From the NCBI GenBank assembly GCA_029449235.1, contig JANATG010000018.1:248001-312000 (forward strand): a stretch of DNA of 64,000 bases, in the 5' to 3' direction. Shown piece after piece: positions 1 through 9,759 of the stretch (the first letter of the stretch is position 1; the number at the start of each line of letters is the position of its first letter). The stretch comes from Linnemannia schmuckeri. Lineage: Eukaryota > Mortierellomycota > Mortierellomycetes > Mortierellales > Mortierellaceae. The position numbers and the translations under genes are program-made. The notes below the pieces were generated by a model that was given only the letters and a program-made list of their open reading frames with translations, searched no databases and had not been told where the DNA came from.

Positions 1-1640
1 TTCCTTTGTCGCTACTGCTTAAAAAAATATACACAAAGGCAAGAGGCACGGACTGGGAAAATTCATCATCGTTGCGCGATGTGTTTTAAAATAGCCGCCC
101 GTCGTATTGTCCTTTTTTGTCTTCTTTGTTGTTTGTTGTTTGCTGCTGCGTAACGAGGAGGACGGAACAAAGAGAAGCGGGGCAGAAAAGAAGAGAAAAG
201 GCGGCTTGAGCTAGCTGCTTGCTCCATTTTTCCCGTCCCTCTTCCCTCCTTCGACAACATTCCTCAGCATAAACACACAAACAAAAACAATGCATATACA
301 CTTACTCACACACTTACGCCCGCCTTGACAACGCAGACGGGTGGGCGATAGGCTGTTGGATCACAAAACCAAGCAGACATGCATATTGACGCCCTCTTTT
401 GTTGCTTGGTTATTTTTATTCAGAAAGTACATGGATGGGTAGATGGATAGCCCCGCATTCAACTCCCTGTCATTCACGTCTATCGTTTCTGCACCCCTCT
501 TTTAACCCTTTCGCTTGCAGAGATGCCTGTAAGGTGTCGTAAGTGTTTTGTCTTTGAAGTAATGCAAGTGGATGAGCAAGAAGAGGAATGGAAAGACCAG
601 AAGGGGGTGGTGGATAGAGCACCCAGAGGGAGAGGGAAGGAGATATGGTTTCGGTTATTTGAGAATCGTTCATGAAACAAAATAAAAAAAGTATGCAAAA
701 TGGGGTAGGAGGGATCATTTCTCGGAACCATTCTTGTTTCTTGTTGTATGCCAGAGCTTAATGAGGTGGACCCTGAAACCTGAGGCGCTAGGAAAGGATG
801 ATGAAGAGGAGGAGGAGAGACATATGTGGGGGTGAAGGGAGAGGTTGGAGTGACTTGGTGTGTGTGTCTCGTTGGGAGGTTTATTTTTACGGAGAGAAAG
901 CGGTGAAAATATGGAAGAAGCGAGGGTGAAAGTGAGAGAGAGAGGGGGATGTGCAGTGCAGTAAGTGTAGAACAGATCGCGTCTGGGCTAAGCAATTTTT
1001 TGATCAGTGTTACGGCGCGTCCGTAGGTTTGCTGCCATTACTGCTCTTCACGTAGAATCTCAGTAGTGAATAGAAGGCCATCGCATACACGTTGGCTGTG
1101 GTTGATCTGTATTACCTTTTTTTCACTTCATGAACCCTTACTTCGCCTTGTATCTTCTGGAATGAGTGACTCAATGTCATTGATGCCACCAACTCCTGAT
1201 CTCAAAACACTACCAGCATTTTTTTTCCTCTTGGCGAGATTCTTCGGCCCATGGCCCGCAGCTCAAGACGACTAGACCTTGACTGTATCTACTGCTTCTT
1301 GCCCTTCTGTGACATGGACATTAAAAATGACGACGATCCTAGCATGGAGTTGATCCTACCTCAAACTTGAGGGGCTCAGGTCTGTGGACGAATGAGATCA
1401 TCACCTTTCCTGTGACTTGACCAGTGATATTGTCTGTTGTAGTCCCAAGCTCTGTCGACTTGGACTGGAGGCATATAAGGATGATGCTGACCTTGTATCA
1501 CTCAGTCAAGAGACAAAGTTTTTTCTGTAAAGGCGTTATTTCTTTTTCTCTACCAATTTCCTCTCATCCAAGCTCAGTCGTATGGCAACGGTTTCCCGTC
1601 GCAGCCAGGCAGCCATCCCGAGGATCATGCTGCATTGGAG
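1..1640. other. No gene recognised
   Basis: No open frame here has a recognisable domain or a convincing exon chain. The stretch has AG-rich and CT-rich patches (for example 785-960), which look like leader or intergenic sequence. An upstream part of the transposase remnant that follows may lie between about 1424 and 1640, but I cannot recognise it. Confidence 0.5.
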
Positions 1641-2259
1641 CAATGTGTTGGACAGGGACATACACTGTCTCACTCGAGCCAAGCTGGAGGGGTATGCGCT
1701 TGGTGCGATGTAGCCACTTGCGGAATATTCTCTAACGTCTTTGGCTTCATCGATGGAACCCTAGACCATGTGTGGGACAAGAGACTTTATACAACGACCG
1801 TAAGAAGGCTCACATCTTGAATTATCAAGACATTGTTGCTACCTCATCCACCTTTGCTAGGCGTTCGGCGGCACCTGCAACGACATCGACATGTATGCCC
1901 AGTAAGGAATCGACCAGATGCTGAATGACCATGCTTACGACACATGAGGGAGACCATTAGGAATTTACGGAGATGATGGTTACCAGCTCTCGGTCCACCT
2001 TATGATCAAGTTTGCCGAGTTCCCTCTTATGCCTCCTCATCAGAGACAATACAACACTATCATAAACACATAGAGCACTTCGGTCGAGTGGGTATTTAGC
2101 GAGATTACTCGATTGTTTAACGCCTTCAACTATCGACGACAGCAACAGATTCTCAAAGGATCGATCGAATATCATTACGGAGCAATGGCACTCATGACCA
2201 ACATTCGCACTTGCATCTACGGCAACCAAATCAGCTTTCATTTTGGTTTATTCGTATAA
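1641..2259 (+). pseudogene. PIF/Harbinger transposase remnant (DDE_Tnp_4 type)
   Basis: Cut-and-paste DNA transposase of the PIF/Harbinger superfamily, broken. All three acidic landmarks of the DDE fold are visible in order: NVFGFIDGT near 1735-1760 (first Asp), IYGDDGYQL near 1960-1990 (second Asp), and SVEWVFSEITRLF near 2079-2120 (Glu). The conserved tail MTNIRTCIYGNQ follows near 2197-2232. The pieces lie in different frames and are separated by stops: a TAG at about 2071 between the second and third motifs, and further stops near 1902 and 1945. The 5' part is not recognisable. The neighbouring Myb-like remnant on the opposite strand fits the usual two-gene layout of Harbinger elements. 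Family assignment rests on motif order and spacing. Terminal inverted repeats were not found by eye. Confidence 0.7.
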
Positions 2260-2279
2260 TTGAACAATAAAAAAACATC

Positions 2280-3274
2280 TCATTTCTCCTCAAGTTTTTG
2301 AATCAATGTAGTCAATGCGGCGAATACTTGTTGCTGGAAAGTGGCGTTCTTTTCCAGAATCTGGATCATTCTGTTGTTGCTATCCTGAAGGGTACTGCTG
2401 AGTTTGTTGTTGCTCTCTCCGATCAATCCGATGAGTATGTCGTGCTGTGGCTTGCGCATGGTCTTCAGATCCTGATATCGTTGGATGTCATCTTGCGCAA
2501 GGTTGTCCCTCATCTTTGCAATATCCTGTACAATTCGCCTGCGTCTCTTGTAATCTGACTCGAGTAACTTCGAATGTGCTGATCGTTTGTTGGAGTGAGC
2601 GCCAAAGGGAATGTTCTTAATTCGAGAAGAATGAAACTCTATTGGTAAAGAGACAGTTGGTTGCGCTGAACAACTGGATGAGGATGCACTTAAAGAGCCT
2701 CCTTCGTCGTTTGTAGCGGAAGAAACAGACTGATAGCCACCCATTTTGAGGGAAGCACTTCGTGCCCCGGCTCTCAGGGATCTCCGCTCCTGTTGTCGCT
2801 CCGTTTGTTTTTGTCGTGTTCGATTTGATCGGAGTAGAGACTGTCAATTCGCTGATCATGTTGTGTCTCGATCAGTAGGCTTCCTGTTTCTTCTAGGACT
2901 GCCTTGACCCGCTTGTGGTGTTTGTTGAATAAAGCCTCCTAGCGAGACTTGCACACTTTCACTGTCACGCCAGTGAACATCGGCTCGCCTCCACGGGCGA
3001 CTTCAATCTCATCGACCTGTAACAAACACTTGACTATTCGATCCCAAGTCGCTCCTATATCGCCGTATCCCGCTTTGAAAGGATTGTTGTTGGTCATCGC
3101 CAAGATCAGTTGTTCATCCTGTTTAGAGTAGTCGGTGAAACCGAGGAATGGACTCTTACGAGCTAATAAGGTTGAAGAAGAAGGCGCGAGGACTGTGGGC
3201 TGTCCAGTGTTATCCACAAGGGTGGACATTGCAATGTTAGATGAGGTGCTGCTGTCGTTTGTGTTGTTTTCCAT
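2280..3274 (-). pseudogene. Harbinger-associated Myb/SANT-like protein, broken
   Basis: Probable DNA-binding partner protein of the adjacent Harbinger transposase; such proteins usually carry a Myb/SANT-like helix bundle that recognises the element ends. A plausible ATG lies at 3274. The N-terminal part contains FLGFTDYSKQDEQLILAM and ATWDRIVKCLL, which resemble a trihelix/Myb domain. The frame hits a TAG at 2939-2941, then reads on for about 45 codons (start EALFNKHHKRVKAVLEE). A frameshift near 2810 moves it into a second frame with QERRSLRAGARSASLKMGG and a C-terminal coiled-coil-like region (near 2300-2560, rich in K/R/Q and NNR repeats) ending in LIQKLEEK. One nonsense and one frameshift make it a pseudogene. 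It is convergent with the transposase, with only 20 bp between their ends. Confidence 0.6.
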
Positions 3275-4692
3275 GGTAGAGGGTGTGGTGAGAAATACAA
3301 ATGGCTGCGGCAGCGTCTTTATTTTCCTTCGTCGTTCTTTGGTCACATAAGCATTATTTGCCACTAAGTTTGATGTCGAAGGCGTAGTATGCGACTAGGA
3401 AATACATGCGAAACAGCAATTTTTCTTCGTGTTTTTGCTTCGTGTGGGAAAATTAAACCAAAGGAAAAATGGAGTAGCTTCCTAAATGCATACATTTTTT
3501 TCTTCTTTTGTCAACCGTCTCTACCACCAACACCACCACCAGGACACGACAGAAGGCTTTTGCTTTTCACGGACACGGACACGGACACTGACGCGGCCTT
3601 GACACTCAAGGAAGACATGTCTATCAACAGGGCGCAACAACTAAAACGCTCAACATTAGGCAGAGGACGATGCGACCTAAGGCACATTCAAACGGGGTGC
3701 TCGAAGTTGCTGAGGATTCCCTCGAACGCTGATGGAGATACCTGGGACAGATCAGTAGCAACCAGAAAGAAAGTACTTCTTCATCTCTATCACCTCAACC
3801 ATCTACAGGAAGGATCGTCCAGCTGATGACACATTTGTCTGGAACACTAGCCCTTGTCGGGATGCAACATATTGAGGCTGGCGATGCATAAAACAGCAAC
3901 TTTTGCGACATTCAGAGTACTTGGCATATAGGTTTGTGTTCAAGGTGCGAATCACAACTGACTCGGGAAACCTCGTCGATCGGTCCATACAGCCGACACC
4001 AAAATGGCAGCAAAGGTAATAGAGAGCACATGCCTCAACCCATACGAACAATATACAAGGTGGACCGGCACCTTACTTTGTCAAGGGGGAAAGCTGAGGT
4101 CATGAAGCGAAGCTTGCGATATTTGGTACAGTGCTGCGAAAATGCGTGAAGACAGAGTACAAGATGTACTGAACCCATTACCGTCAAATCGGGACCTGAA
4201 GGCTGCAGTTGGATCGTTAACAGAAGCAGGAGTGGAATTGAACAATAGCAGTCGATGATACCACAGGATCCAATTGGAGGTTGCGCCATTGGTGTTAGAT
4301 GGTCATGGCTGACCTTGGAGCACGTCAGCGTTTTGCCATGCTCTATCCATGTCTCATGCAATCGTCAATAACCGTTTATTTTTCCCAAATGAAAGTAATT
4401 ATTCATTACATTCAATTCCTTGTGAAAGAGGGCTACTTTTTTGGGCAGGAAGGGCACCATATACAAAAAGAATCAAATAGGCCCACTATCCACATGCTTG
4501 CAGTAAAATTATCTATCCAACTCCTGTTGGCTCCAGACGGCTACCAAGTACCCATCATCCAAAGAGAAATTCGCAGTTGATAATATCCTCGTGCAACTCG
4601 ACGGAAATGGTTGCAAAGACTGTTGCCTTCCAGCGGTTGGTCATAACTATGGGTTCGCGTGAGGAAAACGAGAAGGGCAGGCTTGGCATTGA
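3275..4692. other. No gene recognised
   Basis: Several short open frames occur on both strands, none longer than about 145 codons and none with a recognisable domain. A small run of GGACAC units lies at about 3568-3592. This may be older, fully decayed element sequence. Confidence 0.45.
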
Positions 4693-5034
4693 TTATGAAT
4701 GGGTGATGGGCTCCGAGTGTGCATCAATCGCTACGATCCCGAGATTCCCATTAAGGAAGAGAAAAAGGGGCGTGCCAACAGGTTCCTCATCCTTGAACGG
4801 CAGGATAATGACTATTTTCGGCAGTCCCTCGCACCTTAAAGGCAGCTGCCACCTCCCCACCTTGCTTATATCTTTCATTGACAACAAGCCTGACTCGGCT
4901 TTCCTGAAGTCCGCAAGGACGCCTATCGAACGGTTCCTCCACTGCTTATGCAACTTGCGGATAGTCAGGACCCTCCAGCTGCACATGTGGATCAGCTCAT
5001 CATCGGGAGTGGACCGCTTTTCGGTCACCACCAT
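4693..5034 (-). CDS. Hypothetical protein, 113 aa
   Basis: Unrecognised open frame with a true ATG at 5034. It contains a basic segment (TIRKLHKQWRNRSIGVL) and a hydrophobic centre (KIVIILPFKDEEPV). It crosses the outer boundary of the left inverted-duplication arm at 4857: the first 60 residues are inside the arm and the rest is unique sequence. The copy in the right arm is cut at the boundary and ends after a few different residues. If the frame is real, this suggests the left locus is the original. It follows the SDR gene on the same strand, 246 bp away. It could equally be a chance frame or part of an older pseudogene. Confidence 0.25.
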   Translation of the reverse strand: MVVTEKRSTPDDELIHMCSWRVLTIRKLHKQWRNRSIGVLADFRKAESGLLSMKDISKVGRWQLPLRCEGLPKIVIILPFKDEEPVGTPLFLFLNGNLGIVAIDAHSEPITHS

Positions 5035-5280
5035 ATCTCTTTTATTCCAACGGCTGGAGGGCCATGGTCAAGGAGGCGAATGTTCAGTAAACCATCGCCG
5101 ACCTTGCCTGCTGCTGTTGGCCTTCTTTCGAGTCTTTGCTCATTTCTTTCAACTGTGCAACTGTGCATCTGTGCAACAATATAAAATGCTTTCGTTCGTT
5201 TCATTTTTAATGCTAATGTGTGTGATGGACTTGCAACTGAAAAAAAGGGGGTGCTTTGAAAAAGGAAGAAAATGGTTGCT

Positions 5281-6090
5281 CTAACAAGTGAGTGTGACCT
5301 TCTGGCCGAAGCGACTCTCGCCTCCAGTCTTGACAATCTGTTCACAAATCCACTGTCCGACATCGGCGCGGTGGATCGTGTATCCCACTGCGGGTTTGTC
5401 CTCCACTCCGGCCTTGACCTTTTGCCATCCCTTGCCTCCCTTGACATTCTGGTCGCCCTTCAAGAGACTAGGTCGAATGATCACTGCGCCTCGGAACACT
5501 CCTGTTGCGGAAGACGCATTCGCAACAACCAGGTCCTCCATCACCTTCTTGTCCTTGTGAGGGTCCGCCAAGACAACATGGTAAAAGGTGCGGAAGCCAA
5601 AGGGGACATCCTCGCGCACATCCGAGACGCCTGTGGTCGAGATGACGGTGATCGAGGGCCTTTGCTGGGCCGTCGATGGGTGGGACGCATAGATCTCTTG
5701 GAGGGACTGGATGATGTTCTTGGTGGCGGTCGCACAGATCTCGGGGTTGTCGATCGTCATGGGCTTGGAGAGAGACATGCGCATCTGAGGAGTACCTCCG
5801 ATTCCCGAGATGATCTGGGAGGCAATCTTGACGGCTCCGTTAGAGCTGTTGGTGAGGACGTTCTTGATGGCGTGGATGTCGGCAATGTCGCCCTTGACTA
5901 TGGTGAGCTGGGTGTTGATGATCGACTGGCTGAGACCCTGGGCAAGGAGCATATCGGTCAGCTTGGAAGGAGTGCGAGCGAGGGCGGTGGCATGGAATCC
6001 AGCGTTGAGGGTGTGGACGAGACAGGCGTTTGTGCATCCGCCAGTGGCACCAAAGAAAGCAATGAACTGGGTTGAGGGAGAGGTAGTCAT
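5281..6090 (-). CDS. NAD(P)-binding SDR/NmrA-like oxidoreductase, copy 1
   Basis: Intronless gene for a 269-residue protein of the atypical short-chain dehydrogenase (NAD(P)-binding, NmrA-like) type. The ATG at 6090 is chosen because upstream codons in the same frame are low complexity and start only at non-ATG codons. Near the N-terminus FIAFFGATGG is the glycine-rich dinucleotide-binding loop (GATGG variant of GxxGxxG). QLTIVKGDIADIHAI gives the Asp after the third strand, and SITVISTTGVSD is the strand carrying the active-site region. The C-terminal part (AVGYTIHRADVGQWICEQI) matches the usual SDR substrate-lobe helix. Substrate unknown. It differs from the right-arm copy by Gly for Arg and Lys for Arg near residues 230-235. 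A TATA box lies about 200 bp upstream. Both copies are intact, so both may be expressed. Confidence 0.85.
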   Translation of the reverse strand: MTTSPSTQFIAFFGATGGCTNACLVHTLNAGFHATALARTPSKLTDMLLAQGLSQSIINTQLTIVKGDIADIHAIKNVLTNSSNGAVKIASQIISGIGGTPQMRMSLSKPMTIDNPEICATATKNIIQSLQEIYASHPSTAQQRPSITVISTTGVSDVREDVPFGFRTFYHVVLADPHKDKKVMEDLVVANASSATGVFRGAVIIRPSLLKGDQNVKGGKGWQKVKAGVEDKPAVGYTIHRADVGQWICEQIVKTGGESRFGQKVTLTC

Positions 6091-6289
6091 TTTGTTGTTG
6101 TCGCTGTTGTTGTTGGCTGGTTGGATGGTTGGTTGGTTGCTTGTTTGTGTGTTGTAGTTAATTTGTGCTTGTGTGTGCTGTAGTTGATTTTGTCTGTGTG
6201 CGCTGTAGTTGTCGAGTCGAATTGTGTTGGTGTTGTTTGTTGATGGAGTAAAAAAAAAAAAAAAAAAGAGAGAGAGTAGAGCTGGTTGG

Positions 6290-6296
6290 TTATATA
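6290..6296 (-). promoter_or_regulatory. TATA box of SDR copy 1
   Basis: TATATAA on the minus strand, about 194 bp upstream of the ATG. A CT-rich and then T-rich stretch follows (about 6250-6278), as in many fungal core promoters. The identical box stands before copy 2. Confidence 0.55.
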
Positions 6297-7176
6297 GTGG
6301 CCATCGGGCCGATGATCCCTTTTGTTTCTCTCCAAGAATATGTTTGTTATCGAGCGCAGGGACGATCGAGGACGTGTCTGTGCCAACCGCCAAGGAACAA
6401 AAAAAAGAAAAGCGTTTGTCGAATCAACAGCACACACAAACAAAAGTACAAATCGAGCAAACAATGCTTAATTTTTCTTTCACGCTGCATCCTTCCGTCA
6501 TAGATGTGGGAGGGAGGGGAAGGAAGAGAGGGAACGCCAAGAACTCAAAAGAGGAAATAAGACGCGCCCAGATCACAATGTACTCCATGTAAGGAACGCG
6601 GAACGGAATAAACATTTTTTTTTCTTTTCCTCTCCCTCTGCTCTCAGCCCCTTCCCTCACTTTGCTCTTCTTGGCTTACCTGGTGGAAAAAAACAAGTGG
6701 TCCCTTTTTTGTGGCTGTACACAATGCTGAAAAATGAAGCAATTGAGGGCCACAAGAGAATGAAAGAGTGGGCGACATGAAAAAAAGGGAAAATGTTCTC
6801 GCAAGAAGAAGGATCATTGCGTTGTTGTTTAGATCCATGCCGAGACCCGCTGCTGTTTGTATGCACTGATGAACAAGATAACAAACACATCGTTCTATCT
6901 TTGTGATTCTTGCTCTTTGTTTACAGGAGGAAAAGAGAGAGAGAGACGAAACTCAAGACTTTTCAGCTCATTGCAGTCTCCGAAAACAAAGGAGCTAGGA
7001 TAGGACAGACAAAAAAGAGAGTAGAGACAAGAAGGGAAACGAGGAAATATGGTAAGAGAGAAGGGGAGGATAATAGGTATGCTACTTTTTTTTAAAAAAG
7101 CTCGTCTTTTTCAGATAATTATGGGTAGAAGAAAATAAAGTAGGAAAGAACAAGCAAAGTAAAGACACAATCCAAA

Positions 7177-7467
7177 TCAAACGTAAGTGAGAAAGCGAAG
7201 AAGAGAGGATAGGGTGAGGGGCGATGCATCTAACTTCCATTGGTCATTTGCGGCAAGGGAGAAGAGAAACATATTCGTGTTCACTCTGGACATCAATCTA
7301 ACGATAAATCGTGAATACGGCGAAATAAAACATCGCTGCACCATGCTAGGACTCACACCTGCCTGTCCTTTGCCACCTTCTGTGCCAACAAACAATAAGA
7401 AAAAGAGAAGGCAGGAGAAAAGGAATAACAAGAACCAAAGACGAAGGAAGTAATAACGGTTGATCAT
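7177..7467 (-). CDS. Possible small hydrophobic protein, 96 aa
   Basis: Open frame with a true ATG at 7467. The first 28 residues are a strong hydrophobic stretch (YYFLRLWFLLFLFSCLLFF), like a signal peptide or membrane anchor, followed by a mixed C-terminal part. It is preserved exactly in the right arm, but so is all non-coding sequence around it, so conservation is not evidence of coding. No family recognised. It may be a chance frame in a pyrimidine-rich region. Confidence 0.2.
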   Translation of the reverse strand: MINRYYFLRLWFLLFLFSCLLFFLLFVGTEGGKGQAGVSPSMVQRCFISPYSRFIVRLMSRVNTNMFLFSLAANDQWKLDASPLTLSSLLRFLTYV

Positions 7468-7631
7468 AAGAGTGAGACACCTCTTCCAAAAAGGAATGGA
7501 GCATTATCTAAGTGCAGAAATTCAGGTACAACTCCTCCAAAGCCTTCCCGAAGCCCAATCTTTGTCAAAGGTTTTCTCAGTCATTCGCCAACCGTTCTCC
7601 ACAAAACAAAAACGCGCTAGGAGCAAAATAG

Positions 7632-7712
7632 CGTCTGCTGCAGGGTTCGAACCTGCGCGGGAAATCCCATACACTTAGCAGGCATACGCCTTAACCACTC
7701 GGCCAAACAGAC
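7632..7712 (-). tRNA. tRNA-Ser (anticodon GCU), copy 1
   Basis: All parts of a class II tRNA can be folded: acceptor GTCTGTT with AGCAGAC (one G-U pair), D-arm box GGCCGAGTGGTTAAGGC, anticodon stem TATGC/GTGTA with loop CTGCTAA, a long variable arm (TGGGATTTCCCGC) typical of serine and leucine tRNAs, T-arm GCAGG-TTCGAAC-CCTGC and discriminator G. Anticodon GCU reads AGC/AGU serine codons. There is no intron and CCA is not encoded. The second, identical copy is in the right arm. On its strand, LINE insertions sit 95 bp upstream. Confidence 0.95.
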
Positions 7713-7807
7713 ATTTTTGGAAACAAAAAGAAATGCCAATATTTATATGATTAAAACAGTATCATTCACGTGGATGCACGTGATTCGACGCAGTGCAAAA
7801 ACTCTGG

Positions 7808-7825
7808 CTTGCTAGAGAAATAAAT
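7808..7825 (+). repeat. LINE target site CTTGCTAGAGAAATAAAT (T1)
   Basis: This 18-bp sequence, 95 bp upstream of the tRNA, recurs at each retroelement junction. Full or partial copies lie at 8324-8335 and 8388-8402 in the left arm and, inverted, at 23624-23641 and 24291-24308 in the right arm. Each copy behaves as a target-site duplication of a different insertion. Confidence 0.75.
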
Positions 7826-8323
7826 CCCCTCTGGAAACCACGATGCTCCATGACGATCGCGTGGGAGCAGATGCAAGGTATCTCTGCCAAGGAGAAAACA
7901 TCCAAATACACCGGCGCCCGAGGTGACTGGAGTCGAGGATACGGTTACATCACGCATGATGGGTTCTGCCCGTGTGGCGCTTCGCTAGCCACACATAAGG
8001 ATCGAACCTGCCCTGGAGCGACCAAGGAACCACGCACAGCTGATGAGCGGCTGTTGGATAGTCTGTTGGGAAGGAGGAAATTGTCATTGATGGAGAGGAT
8101 GGGAAGAATCCCCTTCATTCGTATCTAGTTTTATTTTGTCTTCCGTTTTTGCTGTGAAGAGCAGCGACAATTGTTGCGCAGAGCCAGGCTCCGGGTCGGA
8201 CTGTGACTGGCGGATGGTGTACTGAGGAGTTTGGTCTGTAGTCCCCTTTACTTCCAAATGCCTCCTTTGTACTGTTTGTCAGAGAAATAAAATTGTGTAC
8301 AAAAAAAAAAAAAAAAAAAAAAA
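7826..8323 (+). mobile_element. 5'-truncated LINE 3' end, only in left arm
   Basis: A 498-bp insertion flanked by the 12-bp direct repeat AGAGAAATAAAT (7814-7825 and 8324-8335) and ending in about 23 A residues (8301-8323). The right arm has a single uninterrupted target copy, so this insertion post-dates the duplication (a precise deletion is less likely). It carries the end of a reverse-transcriptase-type ORF. The frame ending at 8128 contains a Cys-His cluster (FCPCGASLATHKDRTC), like the C-terminal zinc knuckle of LINE proteins, and ends at IPFIRI. The 3' UTR ends in GAGAAATAAAATTGTGTAC before the poly(A). Confidence 0.75.
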
Positions 8324-8335
8324 AGAGAAATAAAT

Positions 8336-8353
8336 GCAATGAAATTGCGTACG

Positions 8354-8387
<34 letters not shown>
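8336..8387 (+). mobile_element. Ultra-short retroelement tail
   Basis: Only 18 bp (GCAATGAAATTGCGTACG) followed by a run of 34 A (8354-8387), lying between two copies of the target sequence. It looks like a retrotransposon that was cut to almost nothing on insertion. It is also present in the right arm (24248-24290), with 25 A. Confidence 0.5.
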
Positions 8388-8392
<5 letters not shown>

Positions 8393-8402
8393 AGAAATAA
8401 AT

Positions 8403-9022
8403 GCCGTGTATGCCAAGCGCATGTGGAGACGAGCCGCCACCTTCTCTTCAGTTGCCCCAAGAAACTGGAGGTCTGGCAAGGAGCGCTTTCGAGATATGTG
8501 GAGGAGAGAGACTGGACGGCGGATTATGTCTGCAGCCTCTTTTTCCCTAGCCCAGACGACATCGAACCCCGCGATGATATCCCTCTCTTCCTCTTGCTCG
8601 GTGCCATCCTAGCCACCGTCTGGAGATACCACTTTGCTTTTGTCCTCGAGGATTAGGCCTTCGAACCTCGAGTCGTTCTGGCCGCCGTGGACTTGGTCAT
8701 CACACAAGCTTGCGCCCAGCTGGCTGAAAAACAGCGTCAGCGCGAGAAACAACAACCACCTCCCCTCGTCGAGACTCCCCCCGTCGACACCAATCACCCA
8801 ACCTAACCTTTCTGTACTTTACCCTCCTTGTATTCTATTATGTTTGGTTTTTCGGTTACGGTACACCTGTCTTTTTCTAGCTTGGATGTAGCTTCTATGC
8901 CTCTTTTGGAACGCATTTATTTTTATATCTTTTTGAACGGTGAGGACTGCCCGGTGAAAGGGAGTATTAGTTTACTGCACGCACACCCACGACGCAATAA
9001 ATTTCTTATAAACAAAAAAAAA
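8403..9022 (+). mobile_element. 5'-truncated LINE (L1-like) 3' end, copy in left arm
   Basis: The remnant encodes the end of a non-LTR reverse-transcriptase ORF: HVETSRHLLFSCPKKLEVW near 8420-8477 is the HxxxC half of the zf-RVT-type zinc knuckle. An acidic/hydrophobic stretch follows (PRDDIPLFLLLGAILATVW), then a TAG at about 8655. The frame reads on through this stop as KQRQREKQQPPPLVETPP to a second stop near 8806. The element ends CAATAAATTTCTTATAAAC plus A9. A 15-bp target copy precedes it at 8388-8402. The matching 3' target copy is not here but in the right arm (23624-23641). In this arm the poly(A) is joined directly to a tyrosine-recombinase gene fragment. Confidence 0.7.
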
Positions 9023-9023
9023 T

Positions 9024-9470
9024 ATTAGACTAAAGGAACAAACGGACGGCATCCATAAGACCAAGTCTGTTATCTTACGAGCACGCTCCTTGGACAGAAA
9101 GCTATGCCCAGTCCAGACCCTCATGGACTACGTTCGTCGCCTCGCCTATAGCAAGATCTCAGTCCCTCATCCTACCATGTCTTCTCTCCAATACAACCCA
9201 CTCATTCGCCATATCAAGTCATACGAGCTTCACGTTAGCGCCGATAGAATTAGAAATCACATCGCCACCGTCATGCCCCGCACAAACGTTCCACCAAGTT
9301 ATCACTTACCTAAAGCCCGTGCCGCAGGTTCTACCCACGCCGCCAAGAATGGAGTCAGTGTCGACGATATTGTAGCCCAAGGCAATTGGTCTTCCCACCG
9401 GATGTTCGACAAGTTCTACCGCTTATCAAGCAAGACTAGGTCGAACTTTACAGACATAGTTTTAGGTTGA
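9024..9470 (+). pseudogene. Tyrosine recombinase C-terminal fragment (DIRS/Ngaro/Crypton-like)
   Basis: C-terminal catalytic part of a transposon tyrosine recombinase, which cuts and rejoins DNA through a phosphotyrosine. The open frame starts abruptly after the LINE poly(A) with IRLKEQTDGIHKTKSV, typical of the middle of the domain, so the N-terminal half is missing. Box II is visible in SYHLPKARAAGSTHAA and VSVDDIVAQGNWSS, giving the His/Arg pair and the GNW motif. The tyrosine in MFDKFYRLSS is the likely nucleophile. The stop is TGA at 9468-9470. There is no ATG at the start of the fragment. Whether it is from a DIRS, Ngaro or Crypton element cannot be decided without its other genes. Confidence 0.7.
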
Positions 9471-9486
9471 TCGATCTCCGGAGCCA

Positions 9487-9759
9487 CAGACATGGCTTGT
9501 CTGCCCTAGATGGATAATGGGTTACGAAGACGACGAAGGAAGTCTTACGTTCATTATCCTAGCAGACGACCCATGTCTGTGCCCTCTCAACCCTCCCTTT
9601 AGTTTTGTTTTCTTTCTTTCTCCTTCGTGCTCGGTCAGAAAGATAGTGTGCAGAGATCGAGCAGGTTCATTTTTTTATATTTTCTTAGTTTAGTTTCTCG
9701 AGTGCAACCAATGAAGATTGATTACGCAGACATGGCTCGTCTACCCTAGATGGATAATG
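9487..9759 (+). repeat. Direct and inverted repeats 3' of the recombinase
   Basis: A 33-bp unit beginning CAGACATGGCT occurs at 9487-9519 and again at 9727-9759 with two differences. A shorter inverted copy lies at 9552-9579. Split direct and inverted repeats near the recombinase gene are normal for DIRS/Ngaro-type elements, so this is probably the element terminus. The second unit leads into a 44-codon frame (9750-9884, starting MDNVCLREDAVEVEAEPVF), whose status is unknown. Confidence 0.6.

Larger units (their letters stand above)
6091..7631. other. SDR upstream region and non-coding spacer
   Basis: The region holds the leader and promoter of the SDR gene: a TATA box at 6290-6296 and a CT/T-rich leader at about 6250-6278. 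About 1.3 kb of purine-rich spacer with no recognised gene follows. The whole stretch is repeated almost base for base in the right arm (24485-26025). Confidence 0.6.
4857..9022 (+). repeat. Left arm of long inverted duplication
   Basis: This segment is repeated in inverse orientation at 23642-27259 with very few differences. Outside the LINE part I saw only single-base changes, for example near 5085, 5411, 5427 and 7750. The arm contains an unrecognised ORF end, the SDR gene, 1.3 kb of non-coding sequence, tRNA-Ser(GCU) and stacked LINE copies. It is longer than the right arm (4166 versus 3618 bp), mainly because of a 510-bp LINE insertion at 7826-8335. The outer boundary is at CCACCTTGC (4857); the inner boundary is the poly(A) of a LINE at 9014-9022. 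Confidence 0.9.

Noticed and set aside
5272..6075. Long + strand open frame of 267 codons opposite the SDR gene (and its twin at 26041-26844)
   Set aside because: It lies antisense to a gene with clear SDR motifs and is a codon-bias shadow with no domain.
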